This document shows, in pieces, positions 1 to 7,461 of a DNA stretch of 43,749 bases (positions are counted from its first letter, which is position 1; the number at the start of each line of letters is the position of its first letter). The notes beneath the pieces were generated by a model. It was not told where the DNA came from, did not search any database, and saw only the letters and a list, made by a program, of their open reading frames with translations. The DNA lies in NCBI GenBank assembly GCA_020073015.1, contig JAIQFZ010000054.1:1-43749 (forward strand), given 5' to 3'. The stretch comes from Terriglobia bacterium (GTDB taxonomy: Bacteria; Acidobacteriota; Terriglobia; Terriglobales; Acidobacteriaceae). The position numbers were made by a program, and so were the translations under genes.

Positions 1-759
1 CTGGGGCAGTGTCACCGGGCCATACTCGATCGAAGGGACGCGCAGGGCGTGCTGAGTGGCTTCCTCCTGCATTCCCCAGAAAAGTTCGGTGCCGACCGCG
101 CCCGTGTTGCGTGACCACGTCGGGTTGTCTTTTGCGAGTGTCTCGAAAACATCGCCCATGAGCATGCTGAAGCTGGCGCCAAGGTCGAGCGTCAGCTGAT
201 ACCGATGGCCTTCGATTTTCGCCGGAACCTGGATCATGCCATTCGGTGGATTCACGAACACCTTCGCGGATTTTCCGGTGAATTTTGCCTGGCCAGGGGC
301 AGCGACCGTCAGTTCGCGATCGACGTAGTCCATGATCAGGTCGTAGTTGCGCAGCACGGTGGAGGGTAGATTGATCTCGGCGCTCGATCCGGGGGCGATG
401 CTGTCGGCGGCGACCATCTTCGCTTCCTTCACGTCTGCGAAAGAGATCTTCATCCCGCCTACCACGATTTCCTTCGGGGCTCGAAACGTGCGCACTTTGG
501 CGCCGAGGATCTCGGTTTCTTTGGAGTCAGGCGTGGGTTGGAGCGCCATCAGCTTGGCTACGCGCTCGTTGAGCCAGACGTCGGCGTTACCGGTGTCGAC
601 CCATCCGCGCACTCGCTTCTGGCTGCCGTCCGGGAGCGGAAGGTACACGTCGATGATGATGCGGTTGTGATCGAGCGTGACCGGGACGGTGGCCGCTTGC
701 GGAGCGGTTTGCGCGGCGGCAGCTACAGCGAGGATGAGAGAAATGAATGCGGATTTCAT
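1..759 (-). CDS. Secreted retropepsin-like aspartic protease family protein (3' part missing)
   Basis: Read on the minus strand from ATG at 759; the frame stays open for 253 codons and runs off the window edge, so the C-terminus is not visible. The N-terminus MKSAFISLILAVAAAAQ is a signal peptide, implying export. Two half-site motifs of the pepsin/retropepsin fold are seen: a clear VDTGNAD near residue 54 and a second LDLGASFSML near residue 190, where the usual DTG reads DLG. This suggests a periplasmic aspartyl-protease-like domain. Whether it is proteolytic is uncertain because the second motif is degenerate (inference). Its start lies 20 bp from a long palindrome (780-851) that separates it from the divergent mtnP. 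Confidence 0.75.
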   Translation of the reverse strand, partial: MKSAFISLILAVAAAAQTAPQAATVPVTLDHNRIIIDVYLPLPDGSQKRVRGWVDTGNADVWLNERVAKLMALQPTPDSKETEILGAKVRTFRAPKEIVVGGMKISFADVKEAKMVAADSIAPGSSAEINLPSTVLRNYDLIMDYVDRELTVAAPGQAKFTGKSAKVFVNPPNGMIQVPAKIEGHRYQLTLDLGASFSMLMGDVFETLAKDNPTWSRNTGAVGTELFWGMQEEATQHALRVPSIEYGPVTLPQ

Positions 760-779
760 GGGAGGATTCTACTGAAAAT

Positions 780-851
780 TCACCACAGAGGCACAGAGAC
801 ACAGAGGAACAAAGGAGCAAGATTTTCTCCGTGTCTCTGTGCCTCTGTGGT
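780..851. repeat. Long intergenic palindrome, CACAGAGGCACAGAG family
   Basis: The arms CACCACAGAGGCACAGAGAC (from 781) and their exact complement ending about 851 flank a roughly 28-bp A/G-rich centre, giving a 22-bp perfect stem. Related sequences occur at 7077-7107 and 31232-31315. It lies between two divergent genes, so it is not a simple terminator of either. It is probably a dispersed palindromic element. Confidence 0.8.
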
Positions 852-867
852 GGATTTTGGCCTGCGG

Positions 868-873
868 TATAAT
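868..873 (+). promoter_or_regulatory. Possible -10 box of mtnP
   Basis: A perfect TATAAT lies 42 bp before the TTG start of mtnP and 17 bp after the long palindrome. I see no convincing -35 hexamer at the right distance, where the palindrome arm sits. The assignment rests on the -10 match and position only. Confidence 0.35.
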
Positions 874-914
874 CACGAGTTCCGCAATCATACCCAGCCT
901 TTTCAGGAGCGCAA

Positions 915-1778
915 TTGCAGCAGGCAGAAATCGGAATTATCGGCGGTAGTGGTTTGTACCACATGCCCGGCTTCAGCGATGTGCATGAAGTCCACCAGCA
1001 GACGCCGTTTGGCGACCCCTCCGACGCATATGTTTTGGGCACGCTCGAAGGACGCAAGGTGGCGTTTCTGGCGCGCCATGCCCGTGGACACAAGTTGCTT
1101 CCCACCGAACTAAACTTCCGCGCCAACATTTACGGCTTCAAGCAGCTTGGTGTCGAGCGGATCGTTTCGGTGTCCGCCGTCGGGTCGCTGAAGGAAGAGC
1201 ACAAGCCGCTCGATTTTGTTATCCCGGAGCAGTTTTTCGATCGCACTCGGCACCGCGTCGATACTTTTTTCGGTGACGGCATTGTGGCTCACATCGGGTT
1301 CGGCGATCCGGTTTGCGGAGAGATGACCAGGGTGGTCGAAGGCGCCTGTAAGACTGTTGGTGTAACCGGAAGGCTTGGTGGAACTTACATCTGCATGGAG
1401 GGGCCGCAGTTTTCTACCAAGGCCGAATCGAACGTGTACCGCAGTTGGGGCGCCGACGTGATCGGCATGACCAACTTGCAGGAAGCGAAATTGGCGCGCG
1501 AAGCGGAAATCTGCTACGTCACGATCGCGATGGTAACGGACTACGATTGCTGGCATCCGCATCACGACTCAGTGACGGTTGACCAGATTATTTCTGTGCT
1601 CGTGAAAAACGCCGAGAACGCTGCCAAGGTGGTGAAGGCTACCGTCGGCGCCATGCCGAAGACGCGTTCCTGCAAGTGCGGATCGGCGCTAGCCCACGCG
1701 ATCCTAACCGAGCGGGACAAAATTCCGGCTCGCACAAAAGAGAAACTGAGTCTGATATTGGGAAAGTATCTGAAGTAG
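915..1778 (+). CDS. mtnP: S-methyl-5'-thioadenosine phosphorylase
   Basis: Phosphorolyses 5'-methylthioadenosine to adenine and methylthioribose-1-phosphate, in methionine/polyamine salvage (family knowledge). The 287-residue protein has the nucleoside phosphorylase fold throughout: GIIGGSGLY at the N-terminus, LARHARGH (phosphate-binding loop), [16 protein letters not shown], and [12 protein letters not shown]. The segment [18 protein letters not shown] matches the human MTAP region ATDYDCW, favouring MTA over guanosine/inosine as substrate. TTG at 915 is chosen because AGGAG sits at 905-909 with 5-nt spacing and the family N-terminus begins there. A PfkB kinase follows 79 bp downstream. A close paralogue with broader purine nucleoside specificity cannot be excluded. 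Confidence 0.93.
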   Translation: MQQAEIGIIGGSGLYHMPGFSDVHEVHQQTPFGDPSDAYVLGTLEGRKVAFLARHARGHKLLPTELNFRANIYGFKQLGVERIVSVSAVGSLKEEHKPLDFVIPEQFFDRTRHRVDTFFGDGIVAHIGFGDPVCGEMTRVVEGACKTVGVTGRLGGTYICMEGPQFSTKAESNVYRSWGADVIGMTNLQEAKLAREAEICYVTIAMVTDYDCWHPHHDSVTVDQIISVLVKNAENAAKVVKATVGAMPKTRSCKCGSALAHAILTERDKIPARTKEKLSLILGKYLK

Positions 1779-1780
1779 TC

Positions 1781-1840
1781 GCTGGTCGCTAGTCGCAAGT
1801 CGCAGGCAGCGCCTGCATAGACTAGCAACTAGCGACCAGC
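1781..1840. repeat. Nested palindrome between mtnP and pfkB-type kinase
   Basis: The outer arms GCTGGTCGCTAGT (1781-1793) and ACTAGCGACCAGC (1828-1840) form a perfect 13-bp stem. Inside it, GCAGGC (1802-1807) pairs with GCCTGC (1811-1816). It begins 2 bp after the mtnP stop. It could end mtnP transcription, but there is no T-tract. The TAGTCGCTAGTCGC-like composition recurs loosely at about 9638-9656 and 11928-11950. Confidence 0.7.
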
Positions 1841-1857
1841 AACTAGCGACTGACTTT

Positions 1858-2781
1858 ATGAGCATCCTTGTCGTCGGTTCCGTAGCCTTTGACACAATCG
1901 CCACGCCCTCCGGCCGCGCCGAGAATATACTCGGCGGCGCTGCCACTTACTTCTCTCTTGCCGCTAGTTACTTCACCAGTGTCCGCATGGTTGCTGTAGT
2001 GGGTGAGGACTTCACTGCCGACAACGAAGCAGTTCTCAAGAAGCGAGGCGTGGACACTCGTGGCATCGAGCGCACGAAAGGCAAGACGTTCCGCTGGGGC
2101 GGTCAGTATCTCGACAGCCTGAACGAGGCCAAAACCGACTTCACGGAACTGAATGTCTTCGAAAACTTTCAGCCGCGCATTCCGAGCGAATATTCCGACA
2201 CCCAGTTCCTGTTCCTCGCCAACATCCATCCCACGCTCCAGGCGGCTGTCCGCCTGGAGATGGACGGAGTGCGCCTGACCGGCGGCGACACCATGAATTT
2301 CTGGATCCGGGGCACGCCGAAGGAACTAGCGGAAACATTGAAGCTGGTCAATGTGCTGCTCATCAACGATACCGAGACGAAAATGCTCGCGGGCGAACAA
2401 AATCTTCCCCGTGCTGCGAGGAAGGTTCTTGCCATGGGTCCGCAGGCGCTCGTCGTCAAGCACGGCGAATACGGGGCGACCATTTTCTTCCGGCAGGGTG
2501 CCTTCGGTATCGGATCACATCCCTTCCGCGCACCCGCCTTGCCCATCGAGGAAGTGAAGGACCCAACGGGAGCGGGCGATTCGTTCGCCGGTGGGTTTAT
2601 GGGGTACATCGCGTCGCAAGGCGAGATCAATCGCGAAGTCCTCAAGCGCGCCCTGTTTTACGGCGGCGTGATGGGATCATTCGCCGTGGAACGCTTTGGC
2701 ACTGAGCGCCTGCAGGAACTGACTCGTGATGAAATCGACGCGCGGTTCCAGGTCTTCCGCGAATTGACGCATCTGGAATGA
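1858..2781 (+). CDS. PfkB-family sugar/nucleoside kinase
   Basis: Cytoplasmic ATP-dependent kinase of the ribokinase fold, 307 residues, the usual family length. The N-terminus MSILVVGSVAFDTIATP and GGAATYFSLAA form the substrate-binding region. The C-terminal PfkB signature DPTGAGDSFAGGFMGY is complete and contains the catalytic Asp and the anion-hole glycines. It starts at ATG 1858, 79 bp after mtnP, with only a palindrome between. The context suggests a role in nucleoside or ribose salvage next to MTA phosphorylase, but the substrate cannot be read from sequence. It is not MtnK, which belongs to a different fold. Confidence 0.88.
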   Translation: MSILVVGSVAFDTIATPSGRAENILGGAATYFSLAASYFTSVRMVAVVGEDFTADNEAVLKKRGVDTRGIERTKGKTFRWGGQYLDSLNEAKTDFTELNVFENFQPRIPSEYSDTQFLFLANIHPTLQAAVRLEMDGVRLTGGDTMNFWIRGTPKELAETLKLVNVLLINDTETKMLAGEQNLPRAARKVLAMGPQALVVKHGEYGATIFFRQGAFGIGSHPFRAPALPIEEVKDPTGAGDSFAGGFMGYIASQGEINREVLKRALFYGGVMGSFAVERFGTERLQELTRDEIDARFQVFRELTHLE

Positions 2782-2783
2782 GT

Positions 2784-2856
2784 GCAGAAGCAAGAAGTCA
2801 GATTGGAAAAGTGAAATCCGCGGGAGTCTCGGTTTGCTTCTGCAATCTGACTTCTT
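2784..2856. repeat. Inverted repeat downstream of the PfkB kinase
   Basis: AAGAAGTCAGATTG (2792-2805) is exactly complementary to CAATCTGACTTCTT (2843-2856). GCAGAAGC (2784-2791) is likewise repeated inverted at 2836-2843. It begins 3 bp after the kinase stop and ends 14 bp before the next start codon. This is probably a dispersed element, possibly with an attenuating role. Confidence 0.7.
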
Positions 2857-2869
2857 ACTTTTGACTTTC

Positions 2870-4507
2870 ATGGCCGAGCCTCCGATAACGCACCGATTCA
2901 ATCGCGACTTGCTGCGGGTTGCGGCGATCGCGTCGGTCGTTTCGCTGCTTTCCTTTCTCTACTATTTCCAGCACGCTCAGATTCTGCTCTACGGTGACGC
3001 CGTCGCGCATATGAACATTGCGCGGCGCGTCTTCGACTCGCAAACTCCGGGCCTGCTGCAGCTGGGAACCGTCTGGCTGCCTCTGCCTCACTTGCTGATG
3101 ATTCCGTTGCTGCTCTCCCACTCGATGTGGCAGAGCGGATTAGCTGGCTCCCTCCCCTCGATGATCGCGTATGTGCTGGGAGTCGTGGGCGTGTTTCGCC
3201 TGGTGCGCGGTCTTCTTGCCTCGGATGTTCGCACCGGTTTGGCGGCAGAAATCAGCGCATGGGTGGCGGCGTTTGTCTATGCGGCCAATCCAAACCTGAT
3301 CTACCTACAGACGACAGCCATGACCGAGTCGCTGTACCTGGCGCTGTTCGTGTGGGCCACTGTCTACTTTGCGGAATCAGTTCGAACGCTCACGAATGAT
3401 CTTCCCGAGAAGGTCGAGGCAAGTGCACCGCTGTTCCGGTGCGGTCTGTGTCTTGCGGCTGCCGAATTTACTCGCTACGACGGATGGTTCCTCTCGGCCA
3501 CGGTCGGCGCCATCGTTTCGGTTCTGGCGATTCAGCGTTGGAGCAACCGCGTGCTCCGGCGCTCAGCTATCAAGTTTCTGCTCGCGATCGCGGCCGTCCC
3601 ACTTCTGTGGCTGGCTTATAACGCCACGGTCTATGGGAATCCGCTGGAGTTTGCCAACGGCCCTTACTCGGCGAAAGCCATCCAGCGACAGAGCGCAGCA
3701 CTGAATCCGGCGGAGAATCACGTTGCCATCGCCGCCAGCTACTTCCTGAAGTCGGCAGAACTGAACATGGCCCCGGGAGCCTGGGGACGCTTGTGGGTCG
3801 TCACCACCGTGTCCGCATTGGGATTCGCCTTGTGGAGGTCGCGCGCGCAGGCCGCAACGTTTCTGCTCTTGTGCATGCCGGTTGCGTTCTATGGGTTTTC
3901 CATCGCGCATGGGGGCGTGCCGTTGTACGTTCCATCCTGGTGGCCATTCACCTGGTACAACATTCGCTACGGATTGCAATTGCTGCCGTTGTTCTCCGTT
4001 GCAGCAGGAATTCTGATTGCCGCGCCGCTGACCACAGGCAAACGTTCGGCGCGGTGGCTGGCAGCCGCGGTGATGGCGCTGGCTGCTTTCAGTTACGTAT
4101 CGATTTGGAGAACACAGCCGCTTTGCTTCACGGAAGCCTGGGTGAATTCCCGAACCCGAATCGCGCTGGAGTCCGCGGTGGAGCGCGCCATCGCGGTGCG
4201 GCCGCCAAACGCCCGGTTCCTGATGTATCTGGGGGATCACGCGGGTATCTTTCAGCAGGCCGGAATTCCGCTGCGGCAGGTGGTGAACGAGGGAAATCAT
4301 CGTCCGTGGAAGAAACCGTCGGATCCATCCGGACTGTGGGAGCGAGCGCTGGCGGACCCGCCGCAATACACGGACTATGTCATCGCTTTTGATGGTGACA
4401 CGGTGGATCGGTCAGTAAATCGAACCCGACTCACCCTCCTAGACGAAATTCACGTCACCGGGCAGCCGCGTGCGCGCATTTATGCCACCCAGGCAGGCGC
4501 GCCCTGA
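2870..4507 (+). CDS. Multi-spanning membrane glycosyltransferase, GT-C type (GT39/ArnT-like)
   Basis: A 545-residue integral membrane protein with about ten hydrophobic segments, the first near residues 14-32. The first periplasmic loop carries YGDAVAHMNIARRV, an acidic motif in the position of the catalytic loop of GT-C enzymes that use polyprenyl-phosphate sugars. A later segment, TRYDGWFLS, also resembles this family. The C-terminal 130 residues are soluble and probably periplasmic. ATG 2870 is preferred because the in-frame extension upstream lies inside the inverted repeat. The likely role is transfer of a sugar to an envelope glycan or protein. Acceptor and donor are unknown. Confidence 0.72.
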   Translation: MAEPPITHRFNRDLLRVAAIASVVSLLSFLYYFQHAQILLYGDAVAHMNIARRVFDSQTPGLLQLGTVWLPLPHLLMIPLLLSHSMWQSGLAGSLPSMIAYVLGVVGVFRLVRGLLASDVRTGLAAEISAWVAAFVYAANPNLIYLQTTAMTESLYLALFVWATVYFAESVRTLTNDLPEKVEASAPLFRCGLCLAAAEFTRYDGWFLSATVGAIVSVLAIQRWSNRVLRRSAIKFLLAIAAVPLLWLAYNATVYGNPLEFANGPYSAKAIQRQSAALNPAENHVAIAASYFLKSAELNMAPGAWGRLWVVTTVSALGFALWRSRAQAATFLLLCMPVAFYGFSIAHGGVPLYVPSWWPFTWYNIRYGLQLLPLFSVAAGILIAAPLTTGKRSARWLAAAVMALAAFSYVSIWRTQPLCFTEAWVNSRTRIALESAVERAIAVRPPNARFLMYLGDHAGIFQQAGIPLRQVVNEGNHRPWKKPSDPSGLWERALADPPQYTDYVIAFDGDTVDRSVNRTRLTLLDEIHVTGQPRARIYATQAGAP

Positions 4508-4622
4508 CGTCGATCCCTGCACGATGACTACGCTCTGACCCAATCCCGTTACCCTTCCCTGACACGCTGCACCGAACGCGCGAAGACGGCGGTGTTAGAA
4601 TTCGCTCGAAGCTGGTTGCCGC

Positions 4623-5327
4623 ATGGATACTATCCACCAATCATTGCATCTGTTGTGGAATGAACTGAGCGGGGTACTCAGTTCCACGCTGACGCGGCTG
4701 GTGGTAGCTGCGATCCTGGGCGGCATTATTGGTCTGGAGCGCCAGCTCCGGCATAAGCCGGCGGGCCTGCGAACCAACATGTTCATCTGTTTTGGCGCCG
4801 CCATGTTTACCGTGCTGTCGCGGCAACTCGCAGGTACCGAGGCAGACAGCGCGCGGATTGCAGCGCAGATCATCCCCGGCATCGGATTCATTGGCGCCGG
4901 CTCGATCCTGCATTCCCGCGGCTCGGTGACCGGCTTGACCACGGCCGCGACGCTGTTTGTCGTGGCTTCGGTCGGAATGGCGGTCGGCGGCGGCTTGTAT
5001 CTGACTGCCTGCTTCGCGACCGCCATCATCCTAATTGCGCTGGCGCTGCTCGGACGGCTAGAGCGCACCTACGCGTTGCGCACCGCCCTCACCACTTACG
5101 AGGTAACCGGCCGCAATGTGGACTCCATGCTGCGCGAGGTGAACCGCATCCTGAACGAAGAAAAACTCACCATGCAACGCGTGCATCTGGCTTCCGCCGA
5201 CCCGGACTTCCGCCTCGTTTTCGCCGTGGATTGTGAACGCGAGGAGCAAAACGTCTTCTCCCTTCGCCTGCACGAGTCGAACGTGTTCGCCGCCGTCACT
5301 CCGCTGGCCACCACGGAACACGAATGA
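4623..5327 (+). CDS. MgtC/SapB-family membrane protein
   Basis: A 234-residue inner-membrane protein. The MgtC signature is strong: LGGIIGLERQLRHKPAGLRTN near residues 37-57, then IIPGIGFIGAGSILH and TGLTTAATLFVVASVGMAVG. Four or five membrane helices are followed by a soluble C-terminal domain of about 80 residues (from TYALRTAL on), which resembles the ACT-like tail seen in MgtC proteins. MgtC relatives affect Mg2+ limitation and membrane ATP synthase in pathogens, but their role in free-living bacteria is unclear. Its stop overlaps the dapF start by 4 bp (ATGA), so the two are probably translated together. Confidence 0.88.
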   Translation: MDTIHQSLHLLWNELSGVLSSTLTRLVVAAILGGIIGLERQLRHKPAGLRTNMFICFGAAMFTVLSRQLAGTEADSARIAAQIIPGIGFIGAGSILHSRGSVTGLTTAATLFVVASVGMAVGGGLYLTACFATAIILIALALLGRLERTYALRTALTTYEVTGRNVDSMLREVNRILNEEKLTMQRVHLASADPDFRLVFAVDCEREEQNVFSLRLHESNVFAAVTPLATTEHE

Positions 5328-6118
5328 GCGCGACCGCCCACGGCATTCCATTTACGAAGGCCTCTGCTTGCGGCAATGACTTTCTGATCATCGACGCTGC
5401 CCATACCCCGGCGGACCTTGCGGCCCTCAGCCGGCGCTGGTGCGACCGGCACAATGGGATTGGCGCCGACGGCGTGGAGTGGCTGTTTCCCGATCCGGAG
5501 GCGGACGTGTTCGCCCGCTTGTTCAACGCGGATGGCTCGGAGGCGGAAATCTCGGGCAATGGCACACGTTGCGTCGCGGCCGATTTGTGCGCGCGCACTG
5601 GCAAAGAGCAAATCATCATCCGTACCGGTGCAGGCCTGAAGACGTGCCGGCTTACTGCACGGCGGGGCGCTACGTTTGAATTTGAGGCTGATATGGGGCA
5701 GCCCACCGTGGGCGAACTGGCGTCGATTGAAACGACAGCAGTCCGCGCCCAGGGAGCGAATGTTTCGATGGGCAATCCGCACTTTGTGATTTTTGTCGAT
5801 ACGTTTCCGGAGGGCTGGCAGCGGCAGGCGGCTCTGGTCGGCGCCCAGCCGCGATTTCCCCAGGGCACCAACGTGGAGTATGTGGTGGTGCGTGGTCCAA
5901 ATGAAATCGAAATTCGCCTATTCGAGCGCGGTGTAGGAGAAACGGAATCTTCCGGGACGGGCTCCTGTGCATCGGCCGTCGCCGCCATCGCCAGCCACCG
6001 GGTTTCTTCTCCGGTGACGGTAATTGCGCCCGGTGGCCCGCAAACGGTGCGTTGGGAGAAGCACGTATTTCTGACGGGTCCGGCGACGCTCGTTTGCCGG
6101 GGAGAGTTCATCGTTTAA
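5324..6118 (+). CDS. dapF: Diaminopimelate epimerase-like protein with Ser/Ser in place of catalytic Cys pair
   Basis: DapF converts LL- to meso-diaminopimelate for lysine and peptidoglycan. The 264-residue protein has the full DapF pattern: CGNDFLIIDA at the N-terminus, HNGIGADGVEW, FNADGSEAE, SMGNPHFVIFVD and a TGPA segment at the C-terminus. However, the two active-site positions read ISGNGTRC (Ser77, where E. coli has Cys73 in QCGNGARC) and TESSGTGSC (Ser210, where E. coli has Cys217 in QACGSGAC). The non-catalytic cysteines just downstream are kept. It overlaps mgtC by 4 bp and is followed 12 bp later by ldcA. It may be a functional variant or a DapF-fold enzyme with another reaction. 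Confidence 0.85.
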   Translation: MSATAHGIPFTKASACGNDFLIIDAAHTPADLAALSRRWCDRHNGIGADGVEWLFPDPEADVFARLFNADGSEAEISGNGTRCVAADLCARTGKEQIIIRTGAGLKTCRLTARRGATFEFEADMGQPTVGELASIETTAVRAQGANVSMGNPHFVIFVDTFPEGWQRQAALVGAQPRFPQGTNVEYVVVRGPNEIEIRLFERGVGETESSGTGSCASAVAAIASHRVSSPVTVIAPGGPQTVRWEKHVFLTGPATLVCRGEFIV

Positions 6119-6130
6119 GATCGATCTCAC

Positions 6131-7078
6131 ATGGCTTGCACCTCTAAACCGCGCAGCAAACCGCTGACGCTCCGCGCCGGGGACAAGGTCGGCATTGTCG
6201 CGCCTGCCTCGAACATCAAGCTGGAACTGCTCGAAGCGGGCTGCGACGGTCTTCGCCACGCCGGCTATGAGCCGTTCTATTTCGACTCGATTCTGGATCG
6301 GGACTTGTATTTTGCCGGATCGGTCGAGCGCAGGGCGCGGGAGTTGGAACAGATGTTCGTGCGCGACGACATTCGTGCCATCGTCTGCGCCCGTGGAGGC
6401 TACGGAGCCAACTATCTGCCGGAAGTCCTCAACCCGGCGAAGATTGCGCCGCATCCCAAGATTTTCGTTGGATACAGCGATCTGACCGCGCTGCTGACCT
6501 GCTTCGCGGATAACGCCAGCTTCGTGTCATTTCACGGGCCCATGGTGACCAAGGATTTCGCCGTCGCAGGCGGAGTCGATCCCGAGTCCTGGCAAAACGC
6601 GCTCGGCGGCGCCACGGAGTGGCAGATTGGTGAAGGATCCGGCGCGAAACCGCTGGTGGCGGGCACAGCCGAGGGGATCCTCTACGGAGGATGCCTCTCG
6701 ATTCTGGTCGCCTCTCTGGGCACGCCGCACGAAATTCGTCCCGCTGGAACGATTCTGTTTCTCGAAGACATTGCGGCCAAGCCTTACCAGATCGACCGCA
6801 TGCTGATGCAGTTGAAACTGGGAGGCAGGCTGAAAGACGTGCGGGGAATCATCTTCGGCGAAATGCTGGATTGCCGTCAGGGCCCAGAGCAGGACTACAC
6901 GCTCGAAGAAGTGATTCTGCGCATTGTGGGCAATCTTGGAATTCCCGTGGCCTTCGGACTGCGCTCCGGTCACGTTTCCCGCGCCAACATTACGTTGCCG
7001 TTCGGAGTCCGCGCCAGATTGGAAGTCGGTAGCACCGTGAACCTGCACATCTTGGAGTCCGCGACCGAGAATCGATAA
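6131..7078 (+). CDS. ldcA: LD-carboxypeptidase (muramoyltetrapeptide carboxypeptidase, S66 family)
   Basis: Removes the terminal D-Ala from recycled murein tetrapeptides in the cytoplasm, giving the tripeptide that Mpl uses. The 315-residue protein shows the S66 landmarks: GIVAPAS at the N-terminus, CARGGYGANYLPEVL, VGYSDLTALL carrying the nucleophilic Ser, FLEDIAAKPYQIDRML with the catalytic Glu, and LRSGHVSRANITLPFG with the catalytic His. There is no signal peptide, consistent with a cytosolic recycling enzyme. It lies 12 bp after dapF, with mpl less than 400 bp downstream, so the neighbours share the same substrate. Confidence 0.93.
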   Translation: MACTSKPRSKPLTLRAGDKVGIVAPASNIKLELLEAGCDGLRHAGYEPFYFDSILDRDLYFAGSVERRARELEQMFVRDDIRAIVCARGGYGANYLPEVLNPAKIAPHPKIFVGYSDLTALLTCFADNASFVSFHGPMVTKDFAVAGGVDPESWQNALGGATEWQIGEGSGAKPLVAGTAEGILYGGCLSILVASLGTPHEIRPAGTILFLEDIAAKPYQIDRMLMQLKLGGRLKDVRGIIFGEMLDCRQGPEQDYTLEEVILRIVGNLGIPVAFGLRSGHVSRANITLPFGVRARLEVGSTVNLHILESATENR

Positions 7079-7107
7079 CCACAGAGGGCACAGGGGACAC
7101 AGAGGAG
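7077..7107. repeat. Fragment of the CACAGAGG palindrome family
   Basis: CCACAGAGGGCACAGGGGAC and the following ACAGAGGAG resemble one arm of the element at 780-851. It starts inside the ldcA stop codon. Only one arm is present, so no hairpin forms. Confidence 0.55.
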
Positions 7108-7131
7108 CGTCAAACCGAGAGGGTGGCGTTA

Positions 7132-7434
7132 ATGGGCGAAAGAACGGCAGGAACTCTCTTGAGGTGGCGGCTAGTGTTCCGGGTGACGGTTGTCGTGACG
7201 TGGTTTCTGATTATTGCAGTGATCTGGTTCCTTCCGCGAGTTGGGACGAAGGCCGTCTCGATGGCTATATTCTGGTGGTTCCGAGCAGTTGCAGTCTTCG
7301 GGGCCATATACCTGGCTTATGAGGTCGGTCAGGTGTCGGATAAGCGAGTTGGCGTTGGAGGGTTGATTCTAGATGCAGCTTTAGTGGTCCCAATGTTTCT
7401 TTTTTGGTTCGCCGTAATGGCAGCGACCTTCTGA
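7132..7434 (+). CDS. Small membrane protein of unknown function
   Basis: A 100-residue protein with three predicted membrane helices (about residues 14-36, 42-64 and 76-98). I do not recognise the family. ATG 7132 is chosen because GAGAGG lies 9 nt upstream; an in-frame GTG at 7123 is an alternative. It sits between ldcA and mpl on the same strand, within a recycling gene run. Its open frame and hydrophobicity favour a real gene, but there is no functional clue beyond its position. Confidence 0.6.
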   Translation: MGERTAGTLLRWRLVFRVTVVVTWFLIIAVIWFLPRVGTKAVSMAIFWWFRAVAVFGAIYLAYEVGQVSDKRVGVGGLILDAALVVPMFLFWFAVMAATF

Positions 7435-7461
7435 GGCCTTTGGTTCGATCGTATCAACACA

